A DNA stretch of 64,000 nucleotides from Streptomyces endocoffeicus. GTDB taxonomy: Bacteria > Actinomycetota > Actinomycetes > Streptomycetales > Streptomycetaceae. Position 1 is the first letter of the stretch. Every line of letters begins with the position of its first letter. The translations under genes and the position numbers were made by a program. The stretch covers positions 372,001-436,000 of the forward strand of contig NZ_JAERRG010000007.1 of NCBI RefSeq assembly GCF_016741935.1, written 5' to 3'. Positions 35,702 through 43,373 of this stretch are shown here, in pieces. The notes below the pieces were generated by a model, which was not told the DNA's origin, did not search any database, and was given only the letters and a program-made list of their open reading frames with translations.

Positions 35702-36469
35702 GTGCTGGGGATAACCGATCTTTCGACGTATCTGGCCGGTCTGGCGCTGATCATCCTGCTGCCGGGCCCCAATTCGCTGTATGTGGTGTCGGTCGCGGCC
35801 CGCCGCGGCCCGCGTACCGGCTATCGGGCGGCGGCCGGGGTGCTCTGCGGCGACGCCGTGCTGATGGCGCTGTCGGCGGGCGGGGTGGCCTCGCTGCTGC
35901 ATGCGAGCCCGGTGCTCTTCGCGGTGGTCAAGTTCGCGGGCGCGGGCTATCTGACCTGGCTGGCGGTGGGCATGCTGCGCGGGGCGCGGGCGCTGTGGCG
36001 CCGCCGCCCGGGGACCGCGGAGGCGGCCCGGAGCGCGGACGGGACGCGGGGCGCGGCGGAGGCGCGGAGCGCGGACGGGACGCGGGGCGCGGACGGGACG
36101 CGGCGCGCGGACGGGACGCGGCGCGCGGACGGGGCCGTGGATACGGCCATGGGGTCCGCGGAGGGCGAGCGCCCGTACCGCCGGGCGCTGGTCATCAGCC
36201 TGCTGAACCCGAAGGCGATCCTCTTCTTCATCTCCTTCTTCGTGCAGTTCGTGGATCCGGACTACGCCCATCCCGCGCTGTCCTTCGTGGCGCTGGGCGC
36301 CTGGGCGCAGCTGTTCAGCATCACCTATCTGTCGGTGCTGATCTTCAGCGGTACGTATCTGGCGGCCACCTTCCGGCGGCGCCGGCGGCTGACGGCGGGG
36401 CTCTCGGCGGCCGCGGGCACGGCGTTCCTCGGCTTCGCGGCGAAGCTGTCGCTCAGCAGCGCGGGGTAG
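35702..36469 (+). CDS. LysE/LeuE-family amino-acid exporter with repeat-expanded loop
   Basis: A 255-residue exporter with about six membrane helices. The first region, LALIILLPGPNSLYVVSVAARRG, carries the family PGPN motif; KFAGAGYLTWLAVGML and SLLNPKAILFFISFF (NPK) are also typical. Between helices 3 and 4 lies a 35-residue repeat of Ala-Asp-Gly-Thr-Arg units (15-bp repeat, 36030-36135), which would be cytoplasmic. Start is GTG 35702. It is divergent from tipA, so its promoter overlaps the tipA control region. Confidence 0.88.
   Translation: MLGITDLSTYLAGLALIILLPGPNSLYVVSVAARRGPRTGYRAAAGVLCGDAVLMALSAGGVASLLHASPVLFAVVKFAGAGYLTWLAVGMLRGARALWRRRPGTAEAARSADGTRGAAEARSADGTRGADGTRRADGTRRADGAVDTAMGSAEGERPYRRALVISLLNPKAILFFISFFVQFVDPDYAHPALSFVALGAWAQLFSITYLSVLIFSGTYLAATFRRRRRLTAGLSAAAGTAFLGFAAKLSLSSAG
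36030..36135 (+). repeat. 15-bp coding repeat in the LysE-family gene
   Basis: Five to six copies of GCGGACGGGACGCGG-like units encode (S/R)ADGTR(G/R). The frame is intact. Confidence 0.9.
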
Positions 36470-36558
36470 CCGTGACGCGGTAGCGCGGGGCGGGGCGGGG
36501 CACGAGGGGACGGCGCGGGGTCGGGGTTTATCTCCGATATGCCCCTAATTTAACGAAG

Positions 36559-37971
36559 ATGGCACTTCACAAAGGCGCTCCCGGCCGACGCGACCTCGAC
36601 GAAAGCCCCGATTTCTCCATCAACCCGCTCTACGGCGAGGCCAATCCGGTCAGCGGAATGACCGGCCGGCCCCCGCGCCGCTGCCTCCCGGACGAGCCGA
36701 TGGCGCCCACGACGGCGTATCAGTTCGTCCATGACGAGCTGATGCTGGACGGCAACGCCCGCCAGAATCTGGCCACGTTCGTCACCACGTGGATGGAGCC
36801 GCAGGCGGGCAGGCTGATGTCCGACTGCCTCGCCAAGAACATGATCGACAAGGATGAGTATCCGCGCACCGCCGAACTGGAGCGGCGGTGCGTGACGATG
36901 CTCGGCCATCTGTGGCACGCCCCCGACCCGGACGCGGTCGTGGGCTGCTCCACCACGGGGTCGAGCGAGGCGTGCATGCTGGCCGGAATGGCCTTCAAAC
37001 GGCGCTGGGCCAAGCGGAACCCGGTGCGCTATCCGGCCACCGCCCGCCCCAATCTGATCATGGGCACCAATGTCCAGGTGTGCTGGGAGAAGTTCTGCGC
37101 CTTCTGGGAGGTGGAGGCGCGGCAGGTGCCCATGGAGGGCGACCGGTTCCACCTCGATCCCCAGGCCGCCGCCGAGCTGTGCGACGAGAACACCATCGGG
37201 GTCGTCGCGATCCTCGGCTCCACCTTCGACGGCTCCTATGAACCCGTCGCCGAGGTGTGCCGCGCGCTGGACGACCTCCAGGAGCGCACGGGCCTGGACA
37301 TCCCGGTGCATGTGGACGGCGCCTCGGGCGCGATGGTCGCGCCGTTCCTCGACCCGGACCTGGTGTGGGACTTCCAGCTGCCGCGGGTCGCCTCCATCAA
37401 CACCTCGGGCCACAAGTACGGCCTGGTCTACCCCGGAGTGGGGTGGGCGCTGTGGCGTACGGCGGACGCGCTGCCCGAGGAGCTGGTCTTCCGCGTCGAC
37501 TACCTCGGCGGCGACATGCCCACGTTCTCGCTCAACTTCTCCCGCCCCGGCTCCCAGGTGGCCGCCCAGTACTACACCTTCGTACGGCTGGGCCGGGAGG
37601 GCTACCGCGCCGTCCAGCAGCAGACCCGCGATGTGGCGCGCTCGCTCGCCGAGCGGATCGAGGCGTTCGGGGACTTCACCATGCTCAGCCGCGGCGATCA
37701 GCTGCCGGTGTTCGCGTTCACCACGGCGGAGGGGATCCGCGACTTCGACGTCTACGACGTCTCCCGGCGGCTGCGCGAACGCGGCTGGCTGGTGCCCGCG
37801 TACACCTTCCCGCCCAACCGGGAGGACCTGTCCGTACTGCGGGTGGTGTGCCGCAACGGCTTCTCGGAGGACCTCGCCGATCTCTTCCTGGGCGACCTGG
37901 AGTCGCTGCTGCCGGAGCTGCGGTCACAGCCCGCGCCCATGGGGAAGGCCGTCAAGGCGTTCCACCACTGA
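36559..37971 (+). CDS. gadB: Glutamate decarboxylase
   Basis: PLP enzyme converting glutamate to GABA and CO2 with proton uptake, used for acid tolerance or GABA supply. The 470-residue protein matches the GadA/B length; PLP lysine is Lys286 in NTSGHKYGLVYPG. Other landmarks are STTGSSEACMLAGMAFK, VHVDGASGAMVAPF and YYTFVRLGREGY. The C-terminus ends KAFHH, resembling the His-containing regulatory tail of E. coli GadB. No strong ribosome site precedes the ATG. No glutamate/GABA antiporter gene is adjacent; the LysE exporter 89 bases upstream could share the transcript. Confidence 0.95.
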   Translation: MALHKGAPGRRDLDESPDFSINPLYGEANPVSGMTGRPPRRCLPDEPMAPTTAYQFVHDELMLDGNARQNLATFVTTWMEPQAGRLMSDCLAKNMIDKDEYPRTAELERRCVTMLGHLWHAPDPDAVVGCSTTGSSEACMLAGMAFKRRWAKRNPVRYPATARPNLIMGTNVQVCWEKFCAFWEVEARQVPMEGDRFHLDPQAAAELCDENTIGVVAILGSTFDGSYEPVAEVCRALDDLQERTGLDIPVHVDGASGAMVAPFLDPDLVWDFQLPRVASINTSGHKYGLVYPGVGWALWRTADALPEELVFRVDYLGGDMPTFSLNFSRPGSQVAAQYYTFVRLGREGYRAVQQQTRDVARSLAERIEAFGDFTMLSRGDQLPVFAFTTAEGIRDFDVYDVSRRLRERGWLVPAYTFPPNREDLSVLRVVCRNGFSEDLADLFLGDLESLLPELRSQPAPMGKAVKAFHH

Positions 37972-37990
37972 GCCCGGTGTCTCCGGTCCT

Positions 37991-38080
37991 GGGAACGACG
38001 GCGGTCAGCGCGTACGGACCCGGCGCGACGGCGGTCAGCGCGTACGGGCCGGGAACGACGGCGGTCAGCGCGTACGGGCC
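37991..38080. repeat. Three 30-bp tandem repeats between convergent genes
   Basis: Units of GGGAACGACGGCGGTCAGCG plus ten further bases occur at 37991, 38021 and 38051. The last copy includes the stop of the collagen-like gene (38065). No hairpin is evident. Confidence 0.9.
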
Positions 38081-39861
38081 GGGGCCCGGAGCAGCTCGGC
38101 CCGGCGCCGGACCGCCTCCAGCGCACCGGGTCTGCGGCCGGGCACCCGGCCCCGCAGCTCGATCAGCAGCGGGGCGAGGGCACCGGCCCTGACCCGGTCC
38201 GCCACGAACTGCCACTGGTGGTGCGCCCGGTCCACGGCCCCCTCGACCTCGGGGTGCTCGGCCGGTTCCCCATTGCCCAGCCGCGCGTCGGCCACCGCGA
38301 GCCACAGCTCGCAGGCGCGGGCCGGGTCCCCGGCGATACGGGAGAGATCGGCGCGGACCTCCAGCCAGTGGATCGCGTCGTCGGACCGGGGACCGGCCGT
38401 CCGGAGCGCCTCCTGCTCCCAGGCGGCCGCCATCGAGGCCGCCTCGCTGTGCCGCCCCGCGTTGGCCGCCTCGAATATCGCCGCGTGCGTCGAGGCGAGC
38501 GGATCGGCCACGGGCGCCCACCCGGGCGGCGGGGGCAGGGGGGCGTGCGTCGGCCGGGGCGGGCGCAGTGATGGTGGCGCCGGTCGGGGGTCGGCGGGGA
38601 GGAACGATTCGGGAGGGCCCGGCGGCATGGGCGGCGGCGTGGCCGCCACCGGCCCGGCTGCCCCGGTCGGTCCGGCCTGCCTGATCGGTCCGCTCGGCCT
38701 GCTCGATCCGCTCGATCCGGTTGCTCCGCTCGGTCCGGTTGCCCTGCTCGATCCGCTCGATCCGCTCGATCCGGTTACCCCGCTCGATCCGCTCGATCCG
38801 CCCGGTCCGCCCGGTCCGCTCGATCCGGTTGCCCCGCTCGATCCGCTCGATCCGCCCAGTCCGCCCGGTCCGCTCGATCCGGTTGCCCCGCCCCGTCCGC
38901 CCCGTCCGCCCGGTCCGCCCAGTCCGGTTGCTCCGGCCCGGTCGACTGCTCCGGTCTGCCCGGTCGGCCGGATTTCTCCGGTTTGTCCAGTCGATATGGC
39001 CTGCTCGGTCGGCCCGGCCTGGTCAGCCGCCCCGACCGGTCCAGTTGCCCCGGTCGCCCCGACCGGTCCAGTTGTCCCGGTCGCCCCGACCGGTCCAGTT
39101 GTCCCGGTCGCCCCGGGCGGTGCGCTCTGCCCCGTCTGCCCGGCCCATGGGGCGGCGTCCGGGGGCGCGTACGGCTCGCCCGACCCGGTGCCGTCCAGGA
39201 GCAGTTCGGGGCCGGGGCCCAGCCCGGCCTCCAGGGCCGCGCGCTGGTGCAGGAGCGGGAGAGGCGGGCGTTCGGCGGCGGCCCGCAGCAGGCCGGCGAA
39301 CGCCCGGCTGTAGTCCGGCGTCGCCAGCTGCCGCTTGGGCGGGGCGGGTGCCACCGTGCCGTAGAGGGTCAGTCCGGCCGCGAGGGCGGACGGGCCGGCG
39401 GTTCTCAGCGGCGGCCAGGCCGTCTCGTCGGCCACCAGGTCGGCGACCACGACGGTGCTGCCCGCCGGCCGCCGGCCGAGTTCGGCGGCCAGCCAGTGCC
39501 AGGGCAGCGCCGTGTAGCGGGCGGTCCTCGGCGTCGTACGGGCCAACGCCAGGTGCGGCAGCCGCTGTTTGGCGTCGAGGGTGAGCTGGCCCGCGAGATG
39601 GACCAGCACCGGGCCCGGGTGCGCGGCGGCGGTCCGCAGATGCGTCAGTACGGTTTGCGGGTCGGCCGGGTCCACGAGTTGGACGACGCTGGCGCCACCC
39701 GGCGTGCCCAGCAGCGCCGCCGGTGGCACGGCGGCGAGCTGGGGCAGCGCGGCGGCCGCGTCCATCAGTCGCTGTTTGCCGGCCGGACCGGCGGCGAGCA
39801 GCAGGGCGTATCCGGGCCCGCTCGCCGTCTCCGCCCCCGTGCCCGACCTGTCGTTCCCCAT
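38065..39861 (-). CDS. Collagen-like Gly-X-Y protein with TPR-like C-terminal domain
   Basis: A 598-residue protein of three parts. Residues 1-225 are a globular alpha/beta domain (YALLLAAGPAGKQRLMDAAA, GPVLVHLAGQLTLDAKQRLPHL, STVVVADLVADETAW) that recalls caspase/CHAT- or vWA-like folds, without a His-Cys dyad I can name. Residues 250-405 are 52 consecutive triplets, 44 of them starting with Gly (GAT, GPV, GSS, GPG), encoded by 9-bp and 27-bp DNA repeats. A Pro-rich linker follows, and residues about 465-575 are helical, TPR-like. There is no signal peptide, so it seems cytosolic. Function unknown. Confidence 0.75.
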   Translation of the reverse strand: MGNDRSGTGAETASGPGYALLLAAGPAGKQRLMDAAAALPQLAAVPPAALLGTPGGASVVQLVDPADPQTVLTHLRTAAAHPGPVLVHLAGQLTLDAKQRLPHLALARTTPRTARYTALPWHWLAAELGRRPAGSTVVVADLVADETAWPPLRTAGPSALAAGLTLYGTVAPAPPKRQLATPDYSRAFAGLLRAAAERPPLPLLHQRAALEAGLGPGPELLLDGTGSGEPYAPPDAAPWAGQTGQSAPPGATGTTGPVGATGTTGPVGATGATGPVGAADQAGPTEQAISTGQTGEIRPTGQTGAVDRAGATGLGGPGGRGGRGGATGSSGPGGLGGSSGSSGATGSSGPGGPGGSSGSSGVTGSSGSSGSSRATGPSGATGSSGSSRPSGPIRQAGPTGAAGPVAATPPPMPPGPPESFLPADPRPAPPSLRPPRPTHAPLPPPPGWAPVADPLASTHAAIFEAANAGRHSEAASMAAAWEQEALRTAGPRSDDAIHWLEVRADLSRIAGDPARACELWLAVADARLGNGEPAEHPEVEGAVDRAHHQWQFVADRVRAGALAPLLIELRGRVPGRRPGALEAVRRRAELLRAPARTR

Positions 39862-39937
39862 ACCTGCACCGTATCCGCAACCGGTGACGACCGGTGGAGG
39901 TGTGACCGGCGCGGAATCCGGATCCGGGGGGCCGCGG

Positions 39938-40723
39938 TCAGCGGCTGAGCCTCCCGTAACGCCGCACCGCGACCGGGAGGAAGACCGCGATCAGCGCCAG
40001 CGGCCAGCAGACGGCGAGGAGTTGGGCGTGGTCCGCCGCCCAGGAGTCACCACCACCGCCGGGGCTGCCGAACAGTTCGCGGATCGCGGTGGCCGTCGCC
40101 GACATCGGGTTCCAGACCGCGGCGGCGCCGAGCCAGTCGGGCATGGTCTCGGGCGAGGCGAAGACGTTGGAGAGGAAGCCCACCGGCCAGACCAGGATCT
40201 GTACGGCCTGCACCATCTCCGGGCGCCCGGCGGCCATGCCCAGGAAGATGCCGAGCCACAGCATCGCGAAGCGCAGCCACAGCAGCAGCCCGACAGCGAG
40301 CAGCGCGTCGCCGAACCCGCCGTGCCAGCGCCAGCCCATCGCGAGCCCGACCCCGAGGAGGACGAGCAGCCCGAGCGCCGACTGGAGCATGTCCAGCACG
40401 CTGCGCCCGACCAGGACCGCCGAGCGGGCCATCGGCATCGAGCGGAAGCGGTCGATGACGCCCTTGTTGAGGTCCTGGGTGATGGCGAGCATCGTCCCTT
40501 CGAGGCCGAACACCATGGTGAGCGCGAACGTGCCCGGCACCAGGTAGTCCTTGTAGTCGCCGCCGCCCGGGACGGTCATCCCGCCGCCGAGGAAGTAGGC
40601 GAACATCAGCAGCATCATCACCGGGAAGACCAGCTGGACGGCCACCTGGACGGGCTGCCGGGCCCAGTGGGCGAGTCCGCGGCGGGTCATGGTCCAGGAG
40701 TCGATGAGGGTCGCGGTCGTCAT
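39938..40723 (-). CDS. ABC-2 type exporter permease (DrrB-like)
   Basis: A 261-residue permease with six membrane helices, beginning MTTATLIDSWTMTRRGLAHW. The cytosolic MTRRGLAHWARQP and GVIDRFRSMPMARSAVLVGRSVLD regions match drug-exporter permeases such as DrrB. ATG 40723 overlaps the ATPase stop as ATGA, so the two are coupled. It probably extrudes a hydrophobic compound; the substrate is unknown. Confidence 0.92.
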   Translation of the reverse strand: MTTATLIDSWTMTRRGLAHWARQPVQVAVQLVFPVMMLLMFAYFLGGGMTVPGGGDYKDYLVPGTFALTMVFGLEGTMLAITQDLNKGVIDRFRSMPMARSAVLVGRSVLDMLQSALGLLVLLGVGLAMGWRWHGGFGDALLAVGLLLWLRFAMLWLGIFLGMAAGRPEMVQAVQILVWPVGFLSNVFASPETMPDWLGAAAVWNPMSATATAIRELFGSPGGGGDSWAADHAQLLAVCWPLALIAVFLPVAVRRYGRLSR

Positions 40724-41754
40724 ACGAGGGTCTCCTCCTCGGCGGTGTCCGCCATGGCCGTGGCCACCGTGCCCGTGGCCGTGGCCGCCGTGCCCGTGTC
40801 CGCCGTGCCCGGCTTCCCGGTGAGGTGCAGAAAGACCTCGTCGAGCGTGGGGCGGCGCAGCACGATGTCCTCCGCCTCGATCCCGGCCGCCGCCAGCGCC
40901 CTTACGGTCTCCGTCAGCGCGGCCACCCGGTCGGTGACCCGCGCGCCGAGCCGCCGCCGGTCGGGGTCGGTCTCGACCTCGGCGGCGCCGGTCGCCGTGC
41001 CGACGACCGAGGCGGCGGCGGTCAGTTGGCCCGCGTCGCGCAGCACCACCTCGATGCGGTCCCCGCCGAGCCGGGCCTTGAGCTCGTCGGCGGTCCCGTC
41101 GGCGATGGCCCGTCCGCCGTCGATCACGCAGACGCGGTCGGCGAGTTGGTCCGCCTCCTCCAGGTACTGGGTGGTCAGCAGCACGGTCGTACCGCCGTCC
41201 ACCAGCGAGCGGACCGCGTTCCACACCTCCGTACGGCCCCGGGGGTCGAGCCCGGTGGTCGGCTCGTCCAGGAAGAGGATCCGCGGCCGCATGATGAGGC
41301 TCGCCGCGAGGTCCAGCCTGCGCCGCATCCCGCCGCTGTACCGGCCGACCGCCTTGGTGCCGGTTCCGGCAAGGCCGAACCGCTCCAGCAGCTCGTCCGC
41401 GCGGTCCGCCGCCCGGCGTCCGCCCAGGTGGTAGAGGCGGCCGAACATCTCCAGGTTCTGCCGTCCGCTCAGCTCCTCGTCCACCGCGGCGTGCTGGCCG
41501 ACGAGTCCGATGCGGTAGCGGACCTCGTCGGGGTCGCGCAGCACGTCGTACCCGGCGACCTCGGCCCGGCCGCCGTCGGGCCGCAGCAGGGTGGCCAGGA
41601 TCCGTACGCAGGTGGTCTTGCCCGCGCCATTGGGGCCGAGCACGGCGTGCACGGTGCCCCGCGGGACGGTCAGGTCGAGTCCGGCGAGGGCCTCTTTGTC
41701 CCGGTAGGTCTTCCGCAGCCCCTCGACGACGATCGCGGGATCGCTGTCGGCCAA
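40720..41754 (-). CDS. ABC exporter ATPase (DrrA-like)
   Basis: A 344-residue ATPase with Walker A GPNGAGKTT, Q-loop VGQHAAVDEELSG, signature YSGGMRRRLDLAASL, Walker B ILFLDEPTTGLDP and the DrrA C-terminal region ending LRRPTLDEVFLHLTGK. The Thr/Ala-rich tail (TADTGTAATATGTV) comes from a short repeat. The best start is TTG 41754 with GGAGAGGGGAAG just upstream; a TTG at 41799 falls inside the operator. It is transcribed downstream of padR. Confidence 0.92.
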   Translation of the reverse strand: MADSDPAIVVEGLRKTYRDKEALAGLDLTVPRGTVHAVLGPNGAGKTTCVRILATLLRPDGGRAEVAGYDVLRDPDEVRYRIGLVGQHAAVDEELSGRQNLEMFGRLYHLGGRRAADRADELLERFGLAGTGTKAVGRYSGGMRRRLDLAASLIMRPRILFLDEPTTGLDPRGRTEVWNAVRSLVDGGTTVLLTTQYLEEADQLADRVCVIDGGRAIADGTADELKARLGGDRIEVVLRDAGQLTAAASVVGTATGAAEVETDPDRRRLGARVTDRVAALTETVRALAAAGIEAEDIVLRRPTLDEVFLHLTGKPGTADTGTAATATGTVATAMADTAEEETLV

Positions 41755-41790
41755 GGTCTTCCCCTCTCCCTCATGCTCTTCTCCGCACCA

Positions 41791-41810
41791 CGTAGTCAAG
41801 TTTGACTACG
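41791..41810. promoter_or_regulatory. Perfect palindromic operator (site 1) before the exporter genes
   Basis: CGTAGTCAA-GT-TTGACTACG has perfect 9-bp arms. On the minus strand the right arm supplies TTGACT, a consensus-like -35 box, so a bound repressor would block the exporter promoter. Confidence 0.8.
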
Positions 41811-41840
41811 CATGCCGGAAGGTACTGCCCGAGCCCCGGC

Positions 41841-41856
41841 TAGTCAAACTTGATTA
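41841..41856. promoter_or_regulatory. Second operator-like palindrome (site 2)
   Basis: TAGTCAA-AC-TTGATTA differs from site 1 by one arm mismatch and a swapped centre. It lies 47 bases after the padR stop. Two sites about 48 bases apart suggest cooperative binding. Confidence 0.7.
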
Positions 41857-41902
41857 ACACAGAGGGCGACCGTCAGCCGCCCTCGAGCCGCATGGTGGTG
41901 CC

Positions 41903-42532
41903 TCAGTCCGCGCCGGGCGCGGCGTACGGGTTGGTGACGCCCTCCGGCAGCACCTCCACCGAGCGCTCCCCCTCGCCCGCCATCACATACGCCCCGCCCT
42001 CGAGCCGCTCGACCAGCCCACGGGTCCACTCGGCGCCACTGTCCGCGGAGTGCACCCAGAACTTCATGATCTCGCCGATATGGCCCCACTCATCGGGGGT
42101 TCCGTCCGGTGGCGTCCAGTGCCGGGTCACCTCGGCCCGCCACTCCTCCAGCGCCGCCACCCGCCGCTTGAGCAGGGCGATCGCCTCGTCCCGGGGCAGG
42201 TCCACGATGAAACCCACCCCGGCCGTCAGCTCGTCGATCTTCTGGTCATGGCGCAGCAGCGCCTCCCGCAGCAGCCGGAAGTACTCCTCCTCGCCCGCCT
42301 CGGTCAGCTCGTACTCGGTCCGCGGCGGCCCGCCGACCGTGCTCGGCGCGACGTCGTGCGCGCGCATCAGCCCCTGCTTCGCCATCTGCTTGAGCGCGTG
42401 GTAGATGGACCCGGGTTTGGCGTTGGACCACTCGTGCGCGCCCCAGAACTCCAGGTCGTTACGGACCTGATAGCCGTGCGCCCGCCCGTGCTGGCGCACG
42501 GCCCCCAGCACCAGCAGCCGGATCGCTGACAT
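41903..42532 (-). CDS. PadR-family transcriptional regulator
   Basis: A 209-residue regulator. The winged helix comprises SAIRLLVLGAVRQHGRAHGYQVRNDL and KPGSIYHALKQMAKQGLM, with wing PRTEYELTEAGEEEYFRLL. A C-terminal helical dimerisation domain (Vir_act_alpha_C type) follows. PadR proteins usually repress a neighbouring exporter and are relieved by the exporter's substrate. Here the exporter is directly downstream behind two palindromes, which fits. Confidence 0.93.
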   Translation of the reverse strand: MSAIRLLVLGAVRQHGRAHGYQVRNDLEFWGAHEWSNAKPGSIYHALKQMAKQGLMRAHDVAPSTVGGPPRTEYELTEAGEEEYFRLLREALLRHDQKIDELTAGVGFIVDLPRDEAIALLKRRVAALEEWRAEVTRHWTPPDGTPDEWGHIGEIMKFWVHSADSGAEWTRGLVERLEGGAYVMAGEGERSVEVLPEGVTNPYAAPGAD

Positions 42533-42602
42533 CGCCCGCTCGTCTCCATCCTGGTCCCGACCCCCGCGATGACCAGGCTAGGGGGTCGGCGAGCCGGGCG
42601 GA

Positions 42603-43172
42603 TCACCGCTCCAGGATCGACCAGTCGGGCTCCGGCATCGCCCCCGTCTCGAAGACGAGGTCGAAGGCGCCCTTGCCGTCGATCGTCTCGCGGATGATGT
42701 CGGCGTGCCCCGCGTGCCGGGCCACCTCCTCGATCAGGTGGAGGACCGCCCAGCGCCAGGTGCGGGTGCCGCCCTCGTCCCAGGGGAGCCGGATCGCCTC
42801 GAACGTCTCGTCCAGCGACGGCAGGGCCCGTAGGGCCTCCTCGGTCTCGCGCGCCACCTCGTCGTACAGGGCGAGCAGCGCCTCCACCGTCTCGTCCTCG
42901 GTGGGCTCGAAGGTGTGCTCCCACTCGGCCATCTGGTCCTTGGCGTTCCCCGGCGCCTTGCCCTGGAGGACGCGCAGCCAGCCGCGCTCGCCGGTGACCA
43001 CGTGCTTGAGCAGCCCGGCCAGCGAGAGCGCGCTCGCGCTGGGGACGCTGCGGGCCTGCTCCTCGGTCAGGCCGTACACCGACCGCCGGATGCCGCCGCG
43101 CTGTGCGTCCAGGTACGCCAGCAGCCCGCCGCACTCGCTCTCACAGGCCTCGGGGTTCACGATCACGGGCAT
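42603..43172 (-). CDS. DinB-like / mycothiol-transferase-family protein (DUF664)
   Basis: A 189-residue four-helix protein of the DinB/DUF664 family. Metal-ligand-type histidines are in LAGLLKHVVTGERGWL and LHLIEEVARHAGHADIIRETIDG. Actinobacterial members are thought to be thiol-dependent transferases using mycothiol, but the substrate here is unknown. It is 70 bases upstream of padR and may share its transcript. Confidence 0.9.
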   Translation of the reverse strand: MPVIVNPEACESECGGLLAYLDAQRGGIRRSVYGLTEEQARSVPSASALSLAGLLKHVVTGERGWLRVLQGKAPGNAKDQMAEWEHTFEPTEDETVEALLALYDEVARETEEALRALPSLDETFEAIRLPWDEGGTRTWRWAVLHLIEEVARHAGHADIIRETIDGKGAFDLVFETGAMPEPDWSILER

Positions 43173-43254
43173 GGCTGCCGCCTCTCATCTGGAGGGCGCC
43201 CGGGTCCGGTGCCCTTCGATGAACCCCACGCTAGGAAGGCTTGCGGTCAGCTTC

Positions 43255-43330
43255 TGTCCGCGAACCCGCGAACCCGCGAACCCGCAAACCCGCGAACCCG
43301 CGAACCGACTCTGTCTGCGAACCCGCGAAC
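43255..43330. repeat. 9-bp GCGAACCC-type tandem repeats
   Basis: Six to eight copies of CGCGAACCC are followed by two copies of a CGAACCGACTC block and two of GGCTCCCGCTGCCTCAG. They fill the gap between the aldehyde dehydrogenase stop and the DinB start. The spacer is not protein-coding. Confidence 0.85.
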
Positions 43331-43373
43331 CGACTCCGACTCCCGCTGCCTCAGGACTCCGGCTCCCGCTGCC

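Noticed and set aside
36559..37971. GABA-based acid-resistance island
   Set aside because: No antiporter of the GadC type, no GadX-like regulator and no GABA transaminase gene is adjacent. Glutamate decarboxylase stands alone.
38721..39584. Ser/Ile/Arg repeat protein on the plus strand opposite the collagen-like gene
   Set aside because: It is the complement of the 9-bp Gly-X-Y repeat; the minus frame has continuous flanking domains.
43255..43330. Possible CRISPR array
   Set aside because: Units are 9 bp without unique spacers and no cas genes are near. The same applies to the 23-bp and 30-bp arrays at 48.4 and 38.0 kb.
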